A DNA stretch of 64,000 nucleotides from Glandiceps talaboti (lineage: Eukaryota; Hemichordata; Enteropneusta; Spengelidae): NCBI RefSeq assembly GCF_964340395.1, contig NC_135568.1, positions 19,526,210-19,590,209 of the forward strand, given 5' to 3'. Below, piece after piece: positions 1 to 13,030 of the stretch. Position 1 is the stretch's first letter, and the number at the start of each line of letters is the position of its first letter. The notes under the pieces are model-generated. The model was not told the DNA's origin. It was given only the letters and a program-made list of their open reading frames with translations, and did no database searches. The position numbers and the translations under genes are program-made.

Positions 1-1860
1 ATTTTGACCAAACCTGCCACAATTTTCAGATTCTATAGTACAAATACGTACACCACTTTACATGTAGCTCATCCCAATAATGACATATTTTTCAGAAAAA
101 AAATCAGAGGAGGAATAAGGAGAAACGTTTGGAGTATGTTGGGATGAAGGCTTGTTATATACCTTATAACAAACTAACCAACCAGCTAACTTGCTAATGA
201 AATAACTATCTAATTAACTAACTAACTAACTTCACAAGTTTTCATCTCATAGACACATTTCCAACATATATCTTTATTCGTATTCTGAATATTTAAGACA
301 AATGATGTTACTGCCTAAGGTCATTATTGTGTAGACAATTACCAGTAGATGACAATATCAGACAGTTGTGCCTGTATGTTTTGGTCAAAACTGGTCTATT
401 CATCATTCAAAGATAAACATAAATACTGGATATTTTGAATCTGACATACCTTTCAAGCTCAAGTTTATTGTTTCATTGAAAGTTCATCATGGATAACACA
501 GTTTCAGACACTCAAATGATGCCACTATCTATTAAGCTTAAAAAGTCAGTAGGGAAACATGTATTTTAATGACAAATATGTCCACCCTTCAACCATTTTT
601 GCCAAGGTTGGACAATTTGTCCTAAGTTAGGTTGGAATCAGCTATCCAGGTCAGATGTGTTCGAGCATGTTTTTAGACTTACTTATCACTAAGAAGTGTA
701 GGAATATATATACAAATATTTACAAATTTGATAATGCACCCTTACAAAACACCAAGGAGTAAATCATATCAGGCAAAGCTAATTTATAAGCTTACTTTTA
801 TATCAGTTGTTATCAGTTTTATTGACCCATTATCAGTAATCTGCTGGCTCACCAAGTTGGATTTGTAACACTTGAACGGCTAATAGGGGAAAATCATCAT
901 GAGTCAGACCTCAATGAATAGACACATTCAAGGGTATAACCCCATATAATCACTTGCAAACACCTTGTAAGAAAGTGACCTTTGACCTTGACATTGAAAT
1001 TCTTGGTCAGTTATCAAAATCAAGCTATTTTTTGCATATTTGGTTCTCACATGACTTTTAATTGAATGGTAGTCATGTTCGATCGTGGTGAACAATAATA
1101 ATTTTCTGCATAACTTAAAATTTCTAGTATCTTAAGATTCCATTCAAGTGCCTAGCTCTTGTGAGGTGTAAATAATCTTTTGAGATAATGACCTTGACTT
1201 TGACATCCAGGGTTATTGAAGGACTTAAACCTTTTTCGTTAGTTTTGAAAATCAAGCTATTTGTGACACATTCTTTTGACTCATGTTTACAAGTAATAAG
1301 CGTTATTATTTTGGTATTCATACCACTTTCACCGAATGGCAATTATATTTGTGGTAATAAATCTTGATTAACTGGATAAACTATAAAAGTTATAGTCTCC
1401 ATTGAACTGTGTACTCCTTTATAGTGAGGTGTATACTTTCTTTTCAGATATTGGCCTTTGACCTTGACATTGATCTTCAGGGTCAGTTATCACTTTACTT
1501 TCAAATCTGACATCACAGATATTTAAATCACTTTACAGACAAAGGAAAAGTGTTGTATAGATATTATAAACATAACTAAAGAAAATCAGACAGAAGTAAA
1601 GTATTGGAGTGTGTACTATGTCTTCAAGGAAGATTGTAGTTGCTTAGCTAGTTAGAGTGAGTTTGTTAGCTTGTGGAGCGATTAGTATATTTAGTTTGAT
1701 AGAGAGAATGAGTTAGTGAGTGAATTGTGTAGGTAATTGTATAAATTGTCTAGCTCAAAAAAGTCATGCATAGAGACTCATGATAATGCATATTTACATA
1801 AGATTTGGTAAACAGTTGTAAATGCTACCACGGCTTAGAAAGTTTTAGATTGTAGGTAGT
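1..1860. other. Non-coding AT-rich stretch with no supported gene
   Basis: No open frame here looks like protein and no convincing exon was seen. Between about 960 and 1500 a motif like TTTGACCTTGACATTGA recurs three times (near 970, 1190 and 1450), each followed by a GGTCAGTTATC-like or GGGTTATTG-like stretch. This suggests a diverged tandem or dispersed repeat with a period near 240 bp. A related motif recurs near 16890. Confidence 0.5.
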
Positions 1861-1867
1861 AAATGTA

Positions 1868-2465
1868 TACAGTAGGCATAGATATGTAGTACTCTACAGT
1901 AGGTATTGATATATAGCCATAGATAGGTTTAGATTGGAGGTATATGTACAAATACAGTAGGGATTGATATATAGTCATAGACAGGTTTAGATTGGAGGTA
2001 TATGTACAAATACAGTAGGGATTGATATATAGCCATAGATAGGTTTAGATTGGAGGCATATGTACAAATACAGTAGGTATTGATATATAGCCATAGATAG
2101 GTTTAGATTGGAGGTATATGATGTACAAATACAGTAGGGATTAATATATAGCCATAGATAGGTTTAGATTGGAGGTATATGTACAAATACAGTAAGGATT
2201 GATAAAAAGCCATAGATAGGTTTAGATTGGAGGTATATGTACATATACAGTAGGGATTGATATATAGCCATAGATAGGTTTAGATTGGAGGTATATGTAC
2301 AAATACAGTAGGTATTGATATATAGTCATAGACAGGTTTAGATTGGAGGTATATGTACAAATACAGTAGGGATTGATATATAGGCATAGATAGGTTTAGA
2401 TTGGAGGTATATGTACAAATACAGTAGGTACTGGTATATAGGCATAGATAGGTATATAGTTGATT
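1868..2465. repeat. Minisatellite, 58-bp unit, about 10 copies
   Basis: The phrase GGTTTAGATTGGAGGTATAT recurs at an exact 58-bp spacing (starts at 1926, 1984, 2042, 2100 and so on). Copies differ by a few substitutions, and one copy has a 3-base insertion. The edges are more diverged, near 1868 and 2465. There is no coding potential. Confidence 0.95.
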
Positions 2466-2524
2466 GATGTAGGTATATACAAATGCATGATATGATAGCT
2501 GGGTTTATGTCAGTAGGGAATATG

Positions 2525-2600
2525 GTAGAGAGAGTGAATGTTTGTGTAGTTGGGATAGGGTGTGGGGGTGTGGGTTTTTGGGGTGGGGGGTGGGTGTTTT
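2525..2600 (+). other. G-rich tract
   Basis: The plus strand carries closely spaced runs of three to six G, including GGGGTGGGGGGTGGGTG. This is compatible with a G-quadruplex or simple G/T repeat. No gene is adjacent. Confidence 0.5.
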
Positions 2601-2769
2601 GTCTGCTTTTATTGGTCTAACCATGACATATTTCTGGGCTTCTCATTCAGCATGTTAAGCTTGGCGGCACTTACTCCAAAAATGGATTCATTTGGACTCC
2701 TGTGCAAATAGTGTCAGGGTCATTACATCTGTGTGAATGATATGCATCCTAAGTGGTTGTTGGGCTATT

Positions 2770-3180
2770 GATGGCTGGTCTACTTAGCCGCGTCGAGTCC
2801 ATGGAGTCATGATGGGCAAATGGTTGTTGTGGCTGGCTTGGAATCTGGAGGTTGCAGATTTGAGCCCCATCGATGCCATTTGTTTCTGAGTGACTAAAGT
2901 TCTTGGGCAAGAGTTGAACCATGACTGACATGTGCATTAGTCAACCCAGCTGTATAATTGGGGACCTGGTAAGATAGAGGTTGCAATGTGAATGCTTTAA
3001 TCCTATGCACTTATAAAGGCTGCAATGGATTGCATGCTTCCTAGGGAGTTGAGGAAGTATAGAGGGCTGCTGTGCTACTATAGATCCAAGAAGCCAGGTG
3101 TAATAATTGTAATGTGCTTTGAGCACTGAGACTGGGTTGGAAAACACTATATAAGAATAAACATTATTGTTAGCTTCAGT
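2770..3180 (+). mobile_element. SINE-like element (putative)
   Basis: The stretch has a box-B-like segment (GCAGATTTGAGCCCC, near 2853), a mid-body resembling tRNA-derived SINEs, and a 3' end with TAATGTGCTTTGAGCAC, then CACTATATAAGAATAAACATTATTGTT-type sequence (split here: CACTATATAAG / AATAAACATTATT). Such tails are common in SINEs. It is flanked by an imperfect copy of its upstream sequence (see 3196-3265). Box A is degenerate, so class assignment is tentative. Confidence 0.45.
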
Positions 3181-3195
3181 GACTAATTACATCTG

Positions 3196-3265
3196 TCATT
3201 ACATCTGTGTGAATGATATGCTTCCCAAGTGGTTGCTGGACTATATATGGCTGATCCCTTTACAA
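3196..3265 (+). repeat. Direct copy of 2716-2785 flanking the SINE-like element
   Basis: The sequence CATTACATCTGTGTGAATGA and the 40 bases after it occur both before (about 2722) and after (about 3197) the SINE-like element with a few mismatches. The copy is too long for a normal target-site duplication. Confidence 0.6.
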
Positions 3266-3559
3266 GATTATAACAGGGAATCTTAGACAAGTGAAGAAAG
3301 GGGGGGATACCTGTCATGTGATACAGTATTTACAGGGATTAACAGGCAAATGAATAAACATTCATAAAATGTATGCTAATATGTCGAGCAACATGACCAC
3401 ACCCATAGCAACAGCCGAATGATTGTGTATATTGCACAGATACCAGCAGGGTTGGATAGGTAACTGGATAGTCATTCAGCAAATTAACAACTATACCTAG
3501 CATGATTCAGCGTGTGAGTAAATATTTTTAAAAACTGTACAGTTGTGCTACAACACCAT

Positions 3560-3969
3560 TGGCATTATTTTTTTTTAAAATAGGGACAAGAAGAAAATCA
3601 AGGGATACTTTGCTAGAACAAAGTGTGCTTCCTCCATCATTAAGACAGCTAGCTCTGACATTGTCGGTTGATGGTGACTGTATTTTTGGTGATGGATTAC
3701 TGGCTATTATTGATAAACATGGCAAAAGTTTAACATAATTAGCCATAGTGTCAGCTACTACACAAACACAAACTAAATGTACTCAGATTAATACCTTTAA
3801 GCAGCCTTATCAGGGCAAAAAGTCACAGATATCTCCAAGTAAAAAGCAAAGAAATCCTAAACAATATACTGGCTCTTGGCAGACACATTACTTTCATCCT
3901 AACAAGTCTAAAGGTACTTTTAGCAAAGGACAGTCTACCCAAAAAGGGAAGTCTTTTGGACTTAAATAA
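3560..3969 (+). pseudogene. Basic, gag-like ORF fragment (plus strand)
   Basis: An open frame from about 3590 contains LPPSLRQLALTLSVDG and, after one stop near 3736, a Lys/Gln/Ser/Thr-rich basic tail (about 73 residues, 3748-3969; KQPYQGKKSQISPSKKQR). The composition and the LPPSLR motif resemble the C-terminal, nucleic-acid-binding part of gag from DIRS-type retroelements. It lies next to DIRS-like pol sequence on the opposite strand, so the order is rearranged. The assignment rests on composition and context. Confidence 0.3.
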
Positions 3970-4074
3970 GGTGGTGATATCTTTATCATGACTGACCTCT
4001 CATCCCTGACTAGACTTAAAAGTGTCTGTAATTGCTGCACGATAAACCTTCAGGGTACTTATTTGTAATTTCTT

Positions 4075-5910
4075 TTATTCAAACAAAAAAATAAAGAAAT
4101 CCATTAGCTGTGGCATAGAGGCTCTGAGAGGATTAATGTTCCTTCTGATACGTCCAATCAGAGAAAATATGCCATTTGGCCTCATAAGTTGAGAGGGTGC
4201 TATCTCTAGTGGTTCTGGCAATGAGTGTGGAAGCCTTTTGACAAAATCCTTTTGCAACTGCTTGTTGTTGGACAATCTCTTGATTCAGCATTGCTGCATC
4301 TGGGTGAAAGGTCATCCTGTCCTGCTGGGCTAACAAGTCCTGTCTCTAAGGTAACCTGCGAGGCAGGTTGACTAGAACAGACAATAGGAAAGGAAACCAA
4401 GACCACTTTGGCCATTTTGATGCTATCCGAAATCACAGTGCACTGGTCTCTGCTTATTTTGTTCAGTACTTGTGGGGTCAGAACAAATGGAGGGAAGGCA
4501 TAGACTTCCATTCCCGCCATGAGACTACGAAAGCATCTGTCTCCAGAGCAAGAAGATCAGGATGAGAGGAGATGTAAATTGGCAACTTGTGATTGGTTAC
4601 CATGGCAAACAGATCTATCTGCAGACTTGGCCATAATAGCATTATTAATTGAAAAACTACATTGTTTAAGCACCATTCCATTGGGACCACCTTCTTGCAT
4701 GAGATAGCATCTGCTATCAGGTTGTGTTTTCCAGCCAGATGAATTGCCTTTATTAGAATTGCCTTCTGTTTGCACCACAGGATCATTTCCTGTACCAGAC
4801 AGTACAGAGTGAAGGAATGCATTGGGTACTTCCTTGTTGATTTATATAGGATACAACTGTGGAGTTGTCTGAGCCTGTTGTCCTTGAATCTGACTCTTGA
4901 AATGTTGCAGTGCCAACCAAACTGCTTTCATTTCCAACCTGTTTTTGTGCTGTTGACATTCTGAATTTCCTCTGTGATCACAGCTTGCTTTGTTGGATCT
5001 AGAGGCAATTGGAAGGCAGGGGAGGCCGACTCTATATTCTTGAAAGGGAGTTGGTATCCATTCGCCACTACTTACAAAACCCTGTTGTCCTGTGTAATGT
5101 CCTGCCATTGGTTGATAAAAAGTTTCAAATGCTCTCCCACAGGTAGATAACTGAGGACAGAATGAGCGGGTAGTGGGGGTACAGTTGTCAATTTACATCT
5201 CCCTTCATCACGATCCTCTTGCTCTGAAACTACAGTTCTTTTTAACATGTTTTCCAAGTCCTGCTTAATGCATGCAACTCTAGCATCCAAAAACAATGCT
5301 TTATAACTACATATGTGATGAATTCCATTGCCACCTATATTAATATGACCACTGCTTGATTTGTTAGGAGTTTCCTTATCTGTACTAGTTTCAGTTTTCT
5401 CAAGGTCTAACAAGAGATTTGACTTTTTTGGCTATTTCCAGCTTTTGAATGTCTCAGTATTCTTTTAAGAGCAAATCTTTCAACATAACCATAGACAAAT
5501 GACATAGAAGGATCAATGTCAAACTTTTCAAGAATCTTGCATATTGGCACATATTAGGATTTGAAGTGTTATGGTAACCAGCCAGTGTGAGCACAATTTT
5601 ATTAATGAAAAGTTTGTTGCCTACCTTAAGCAGTCAATAGATTTATTTACCAAACTTGAGGTACCTACGTGTGATCTCAATGTGAACATGATCCATTTGA
5701 TTAGGACATTATACTATTTGGTACCAGAGACAGTGAGCAAGCTGTACTATCAGATATTAAAGTTGAACTATCAGAGTCTGAATGACCTCTATCCTCTGAA
5801 GCTTCTTGTTGATGATCCGCAGAATGTCCCACATGAGAACGAGCAGTTTTCACATTATTTTCATCAGTGGAAACAATTGCACTATTTAGTACAGTATTAT
5901 TCATAGCACT
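4075..5910 (-). mobile_element. DIRS-like (tyrosine recombinase) retroelement remnant
   Basis: Reading the minus strand from right to left: an acidic, Ser/Asp-rich gag-like segment (5701-5904) and more gag-like sequence (5410-5530). Then comes the amino end of a reverse transcriptase (5010-5190: PVGEHLKLFINQWQD, one TAG stop, then VANGYQLPF). Next is RNase H-like sequence (EMKAVWLALQHF near 4920; LAGKHNLIADAIS near 4715; QIDLFAM near 4600) and the PPFVLTPQVLNKI segment near 4480. Last is the start of a tyrosine recombinase N-terminal domain (LSTYEAKWHIFSDW near 4170; NPLRASMPQLMDFF near 4110). The RT catalytic core is missing between the RT start and RNase H. The recombinase catalytic domain is also absent, and several stops and frameshifts interrupt it. 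It is inactive. Confidence 0.6.
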
Positions 5911-7900
5911 GGATCATAAAGTTGGTTTGGTTTGGTATGACTTACAGCAATTGAATCACTAGGATTTTGAATATCAGGTCTATTAACCAAGATATAAGAC
6001 CTGCTGGCACTACAGTTTCACAAGCAGGCTTAGTATTTATTGAGAGAGAACACCTCATTCTTTAAAGGTAATTTTTTACCTCCTGAAACTAATGTATTTA
6101 CACAACTGAACCTTTGGTAAACAACCAACTGTACTGCTGTATGTTTTCCATTTAAGATATCAACAGATGAATGAATGTTATCTGCACTAACAGTGGCAAA
6201 AATCAGTTATAAAAAGTTGGATTTTGTTTTAGGTCATCTAAAATGCAAACTTTATCATCTATATTGAATACAGTCCAGAAGTGGCCAGGGTTCAATTAAA
6301 CAGCACTTGTTAATCTACACTGTAAACCAAAGAAATCTCCATTTTCTGGCATTGTGATTGACAGCGTCTATTCTTCCTACTGTAAATACCAATTTTGTTG
6401 ATAAAAAACTGTGGTAACTTAACAAATCCTAACAAACAGATAATGAATTGCAACATATTCAACAACCATGTCTATTCAAACTATTGATACAGTCCCTCAC
6501 CGTCTCCTGCACAGTAGCTGACAGATTAATTAACACTGATAGCTAACTGTTATCGAGCCTAAAGTTGTGTCAAATGAGAATTCAAATATACTGTGATCAC
6601 ACTTTAATTATAAAGGCACTGATGTTGAAAATGCATTATGATCATCATACTTTGACAGTGATTCAAAATCTGCAAAACGTTCAGCATCACCATGATCCAT
6701 TGGGTACAAAGAAAATGGGACTTCATTGACAACCCACAGCCATACACACTTTCTGACATGTGTGCTTCACAACATACTCTGCACAGTTTATTTGCTACAG
6801 AAGCAAGACTCCTATCAATCGATTAAATATTTTGGCATTTAAAAAAAAAGGCCGAAAAACTAAACATCTACAAATGGGCATGGTCTTGTTGCTAGGGAAA
6901 TTTCCACACATTTTTATATCTTTACTGTAATATGAAACATTTCACTGTTGCTAGGGGCATGGTCATGGTTACTGGGGCCAGAAAACAGTCATCTTTATTA
7001 TCTCAGAGTTGTTCCATGACAAATACTGACATAGGTAGATATAGAATATAGATAAATGAAGAAATTAGTCATTTAGGACTGATGACAATAGATAATGAAT
7101 CCCTTACATTTATATGAGATCTATCAGAACTTGCCAATATATACTCCATACATTTATATCCTCTGAATAGCAAATATGCAAAGATGTTTACTGTACATGG
7201 GGCTTCCAGTTTACAATAGATATTAAAGTTTTCCTATATTGATGATCTGCTATCAAAATGTGGATAAAACTGTAATAATAAAAATCATGTATTGATGCTA
7301 GTGTATAGGTATGGTATTCTCCCTATGATAGATTACAAGGAAAATGGGTAATTAGTATAATATTTACAGGTTAATAATAGTAGTAATTTGCATAATGATT
7401 TGCACAGGACAGTAAAACACTTTAGAAGTATAGCCAATGGGGTGGCAAACACAGTGTTTGCACTGTAGTTACCCCTATGGAAAATAGCCCCCATGCATGT
7501 TTCTTCCCCAAGGTAGTTAGCTCGTGATGATTAATTTCTACAAATTAAAAGTATTTTCTACTCAAGGTAGTGTCCTCAAATCTCTTGCATTTGTAGTTAA
7601 CTTAAAAATGTATTTGATATCTGCACCCTTTGTTAAATCATGTGCACTTGTATTTTAGGTCAGGAGATGTATTTACTTTGGAATGATACTGTACCTCTCT
7701 TGATATGGTACTCCACTTCATAGGCCTTGTTGTTCAGGTCAATAAATGTGTGTTTACCTAGTTATCATACTGTACCCAGTGTTTTACATCACTTTTGGAT
7801 TAAATTGGTCATTGGGTCTGAAAGTTTGGGCGTGCCAACTGCAAATCTGCAAAGAAATTAATGTCTGTTAAATTTGGTAATATGGACAATGGAGAGGTTA
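5911..7900. other. No gene seen; dispersed-repeat traces
   Basis: No protein-like frame was found. Near 6880-6990 there are two copies of a GTTGCTAGGG(A/C)-ATGGTC phrase that belongs to a family recurring near 8820, 54500 and 58340. A homopolymer A run is at about 6840. Confidence 0.4.
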
Positions 7901-8096
7901 GACTAAGATACGCCGTGACATTTCACCCTCACTGGCCTCCTCTCACAACAACTAGGGGTTGGCCGATGTGTGAGGGCACCCTGTCATGGCGTAGATAAGA
8001 CTAAGATACGTCGTGACATTTCACCCTCACTGGCCTCCTCTCACAACAACTAGGGGTTGGCCGATGTGTGAGGGCATCCCTTCACGGCATACCTTA
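7901..8096. repeat. Tandem pair of 98-bp foldback units
   Basis: GACTAAGATACG(C/T)CGTGACA starts at 7901 and again at 7999, giving two copies of a 98-bp unit. Inside each unit the left arm (CGCCGTGACA...CACCCTCAC) is complementary to the right arm (GTGTGAGGGCACC...TGTCATGGCG), so a unit can fold into an imperfect hairpin. This looks like a small foldback or MITE-like element duplicated in tandem. Confidence 0.7.
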
Positions 8097-11000
8097 CAGA
8101 CTATGGAGAGGTCAAAACAGGCAAGAACAGAATTGAATTGAAGTAAATTGGCAAATGAAAACACAAATAAATACTACTTTTAAGTTCAGTCTTTATTCGA
8201 CTGTGATTATACAACTTTGTTATACATGTAGTTTGTAGTTTGCAGTGTATTTTACCTGTAAACATTCTAGGTGCTCTCCAGTAAATTCAAGTCATTTATG
8301 ACAGGACCAATCAGTATAATAAACATTAACCTGTTCAGTCTTACAGGATTCAATCTATTTCTGGCCCATTTGCTTCTCCATCATCAACATAGGCATTGAC
8401 AGAAATTAATTTTCAAGTGTATACTATGTATGTCAAAAGTTTCAAGCATAATACTAACATAAACTCATATTCACTTATAAGTATCTGGCCAAGAAGAGAT
8501 TTTAAAAGGACCTTTTCAATGATATCAGTAAATGGGGATCCCATTTAACTATAACATAAACAGTATGTAATTGATCAGCTTGTGATTTTAGATTGTCAAT
8601 CTTCTCTTGAGGTCTATACTTTCATTGGCTACATTATGAGCACAGTCATCAAATACTATTAATGTGACTTCTAGGAGTCGATCATCATTATGTAAGAGGT
8701 AAGTTTGGAAATTTGTACATCCCTTCTGTGAGGGATTTTTTGCAAATCTCATATTTCAGATCTCCCGTTCAGGTGAGTTCAATGAATTAAATCCTGAAAA
8801 GCATGAGATTTTTGGTTATAATTGAGTTGCTATGGGGTTAGTCTTGTTGCTAGGCATATTTGCACACATATTTTGAATGTTTAGTCCCTCCACCTGTCTA
8901 TTAATGCCTGCTTTTAATTTTGCAATACACACCATGATTTGGCTATTACTGTTACATTATACCAGAGTATTGATGGTGCCAATCGAGATATCTGATTGGT
9001 CAAGACATCAAACTAACATGAAGTTTGCATCCATTTTGACTACTGTATCTGTGCCATTGACCACCCGCACAACACTAAGTCATCCGTGCCAAATGCTAAT
9101 ATTTCCCTATGAATAAGATATCCAAAGCTGTAGAATTGACAAAGTTAACTCAAAACTACCACCTGTGAGAGGCTCAGCATAAGTCTTTGACCAATTAAAA
9201 TGCTGCCACTGTGAGACAGCTAATGTATGTTATTCTATCACAAAATGAATGTAATGTCAGATCATTAACAAATGAATTTGCCACTGTACAAACTAAGCAA
9301 AAACTGCATATATATAATGCTGCACATTAATGAATTATTCATTGTTTCAATAAATATTTAGTGACATTGTCCTTGACTTCATGTCGTGTCATCATTTACG
9401 ATGAATAGCAAAACAGGGAGACATATGGAATGTGAAAATCGTAAAATGTGATGATTCAGATTACTTTCTTATAGGTATTACCCCATATCTCTATACAACA
9501 AGGTAAATCTGTCTGGGGTCAAGACCAGCAGTAACACTTTTTTCGCTCAATTTCTCATGTCAGGTTCATTTTTCATTATCATAAAACTAGTTTCCTTTTG
9601 TTATTAGTCTAAAATAAACACAATAAGCAAATGTTATTACATGTAAAAGCATTTCATGTTCACTGCAACAAAACAGAATTGACACACAGCTAGTTTTGCC
9701 ATATTACTCAATTTGGTTAGGAGTTAGAGATTCCATTTAAATTTTAATCATGGATATGGCACACTGATATTGTTATCGGACAAATTTCAATTTGGTGCTA
9801 TGAACTCTCAAGATATACCTGTGTCAACATTAAAACTTTTATTTTATTCATACGTGATCATATTCAGTGTTACAGTGCTGAAGATATGAAATTCCTAGCC
9901 ATCTATTTTAAACCTAAGTGTTCTATTGATGTATGTACTTAGTATGATAAGAGTCATTGAAAATAGTGGGGGCTTGTATAGTAAAGTATAATCAAGTGGT
10001 ATGTTTGTATGAATAAATGGAAAAAAGACTGGCCAGTCAATGTATGTTTGTGGTATGATTTGGAAGTACATGGTCAATAGCCACTCAGGGACTATTTATT
10101 CTAAGATTCAATTGTCTATTTGTCTGTGAATCTGATTCAGAATTTGAGATTTTCAAAAGTCTTACATCCAAAGTTTGTATACAGTATAAGTTTTCACCTT
10201 TATAAAACAGTAAACTGACTGTCAGCGTGAATAATTTAGCTTATGTTTATTTTGCCACAATAATAAAGGAAAACTAGTTTTATGGTAATAAAAAATCTCT
10301 GATGTGAGAAATTGAGTAAAACAATGTCCAGGCCCTTATACAGAGCTCCTCGGGGATTCCGTGTTTTTTCATGGCTATATAATATCAATGTGACAGTGAC
10401 AGTACTCTTGGAAAATATTAGATGTTTTTGAATGGTGTAAATGGCCGACGTGATGTCAAACACGATTCTGCAGACTTCAACTAGGAGTTTTCTATGTCGT
10501 CAAAAAATTATAAGAGATTCAAATACCCTTTGCTTTTAAGTCCGGACATCATGCCCGATCATCAGTTTTGTGTTCAATTTTACTTAGAAAACATTTTTAG
10601 TTAGTAGTTTGACATCTATATCGCACAAAGATGAATAGACATGTAACAACATCACAAACTATCGCAAGATTTTGGAGTCTCCAACAGTAAGGTAAAGCAA
10701 GTCTCATGTATCACGAGATTTCGTCCAGTTTCTTGACGTCTGTGTACTTATCGCAACTTTTTAGAGTTTTGAAGATGTACCTGTCATTTGATATTTACTT
10801 TGAAATAATTTTAGCTTTTCTTAGAAATTTAATCAAAATCTTGATTTTTTGTTTGAAAAAAAAGTTGATGTGCAAAGATTGCAATTAGTGTTTTAAATTG
10901 ACTAAGCAAGACAAGTGAGCTTTTTTCATTTGCAACTTTATGTGACCGCTACCATTATCCTTTGATATACCAATTGTGTCCCAACCCTTAGGTAAATACA

Positions 11001-12255
11001 TCTTATTTTCAAATATACTGAAGTATCCTTACCTTTAGATAACCAAGCCTTTTATTATAAATTGATAAAGCAGGTTTGTGCAATTTGATATTACCTTTGA
11101 AGATGTAGTCAAAGTTATTGATAATATCAAGAATAAGATACTTTCACAGTCAAAGAAAAATAGCCTATAATGTCTATGACCACATGGTCAGGTATTGTGT
11201 TTGTATTGCATGTGATTCTAGTAGGGATGTATCTTCTCCACTAACATGATGCAATATTTCTATATCAATCAATCGTTTAATCAGTACTGTTGGCCACCAG
11301 CCAAAAAAATACAAACCTTAATAAATCTATATAATATATATATATCTATATATTTGTAATTTAATGATGTGTACATAATAGTATTAATACATTGTATATT
11401 TTGAGTACTGTTCTCTGAATTTCTGTAAATAAATACTCGCTGTTATAGTTATTTCGAAAAATAAACTTATAATAAATTATTTTTGTTTTAAATAAGGCTT
11501 TTGTGTTGTCTATCTTCTTCTCATTATTACCTCAAGTGAACTCACTTCAATAGAGTTATATGCATGCATGGTGAAGTATGTGTGTGTTTGGGGTGAATAA
11601 AAGTGTTGGTGGCGTACAACATAATAATGGCTGACCACTTCATTACATGTACCCCTGCGTTTGACGACTTTCAATCTTAGATAAATCACATACGTTGGGT
11701 GAAAACGACATCAGACAATTTGACAACAACTACATGTACATCATATATTTGATATAGGCTACTTAAACTTATGCAAGCTAAGTTAGTAGCGGTTTCTTAA
11801 ACTAATACAGAGTGATCGAGTTGATAACGGCTAATATACCTGTTGAGATTCAGTCTATTGGCTCACGCACAATTTTAAAAAGACAGTGTTGAGAGTTGTT
11901 ATTCTCAGAATATGTATAACTATAATGTCATGTACAACTTTATGTTTCTTTCGTGAACTACTGACTCGTGATTGTATGTGTATCAATTTTACTGTTCCTC
12001 TGTTGATTGTTGTGCCTTGTCAGTTTGTTATGTTTCTTATTTTTTATAGTTTCTATGGCAATCTTGAACATCGAATATATACACCTACAAGTACGAGTGT
12101 GCTTGTTAGTCACTAAGGGGATACAAGCTTGACTAGCTTTGCTATTTCTTGATCCCTTTTGCCATTTATTCTGTATGTGTATCTTTTTTAAGATTAATTT
12201 TTATTATTATTATATTGGTGAACAAACTTATCATTAATTAAAATACTACAAACCG
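8097..12255. other. Gene-poor stretch; no supported gene
   Basis: Open frames are short and unlike protein. 8820-8960 contains another member of the GTTGCTAGGCATATTTGCAC dispersed family. Several AATAAA-type strings occur (for example near 9350, 11430 and 11460) without a supported transcript. Around 11330 there is a short TATA repeat. Confidence 0.4.
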
Positions 12256-12261
12256 AGTTGA

Positions 12262-12390
12262 TATAGACAGCTTAAAATTTGACAAAACTTAGTTGATATA
12301 GACAGCTTAAAATTTGACAAACTGAGTTGATATGGGCTACTTAAAGTGATACAAACTAATTTCATATAGGCTACTTAAAGTAATACAAAG
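12262..12390. repeat. Short tandem duplication, about 37-39 bp unit
   Basis: GTTGATATAGACAGCTTAAA is present twice (about 12258 and 12293), with two more diverged copies (TTGATATGGGCTACTTAAAG, TTCATATAGGCTACTTAAAG) after it. An older single copy of the same motif is near 11760. Confidence 0.6.
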
Positions 12391-12464
12391 TGTAAACATT
12401 CACTGATCCAATTAATGGAGGTGACATGTCTGTCCATAATGCGTTGATTTTAGCAAATAGTGAG

Positions 12465-12765
12465 TATGTTTTACTGTATACCAAATAGGCCAGGATGTTA
12501 AGTCTTGATTTATACTGATTGGGCCAGGATGGTGTGTTTTACTGTATACCAAATATGCCAGGATGTTAAGTCTTGATTTATACCGATTGGGCCAGGATGG
12601 TGTGTTTTACTGTATACCAAATAGGCCAGGTTGGTATATTTTACTGTATACCAAATAGGCCAGGATGGGAAGTTTTACTGTATATACCAAATGGGCCAGG
12701 ATGGAAAGTTTTACTGTATACCAAATGGGCCAGGACGGTGTGTTTTACTGTATACCAAATCTACC
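12465..12765. repeat. Minisatellite, about 33-37 bp unit, 8 copies
   Basis: The unit is TTTTACTGTATACCAAATAG followed by GCCAGGATGG and a variable TGTG, GGAAG or GGTATA joint. Alternate early units carry a TTGATTTATAC variant in place of the TTTTACTGTATACC part, so two unit types are interspersed. Any open frame through it is a by-product of the repeat. Confidence 0.85.
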
Positions 12766-12996
12766 TATCTATCTATCTATCTATCTATCCAGTAACCAAA
12801 GTATCTATATATCTATATGCATGCATGTATGTATGTATGTATGTATGTATGTAGTGTGTGTATGTATGTATGTATGTATGTATGTATGTGTGTGTGTGTG
12901 TGTGTGTGTGTCTGTATGTATGTATGTATGTATGTATGTATGTATGTATGTATGTATGTATCTATTGTTCTATCTATATATATATCTAGTATTAAA

Positions 12997-13028
<32 letters not shown>
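12763..13028. repeat. Compound microsatellite (CTAT)n-(GTAT)n-(GT)n-(TA)n
   Basis: In order: CTAT repeats (12763-12790), GTAT repeats (12826-12880), GT repeats (12888-12910), GTAT repeats (12913-12960) and a TA tract (12998-13026). The long MYVC- or YIHT-type frames on both strands arise only from this repeat. Confidence 0.95.

Positions 13029-13030
<2 letters not shown>

Noticed and set aside
5571-5906. Plus-strand 111-codon ORF
   Set aside because: It is antisense to the gag-like part of the DIRS-like remnant and has no independent support.
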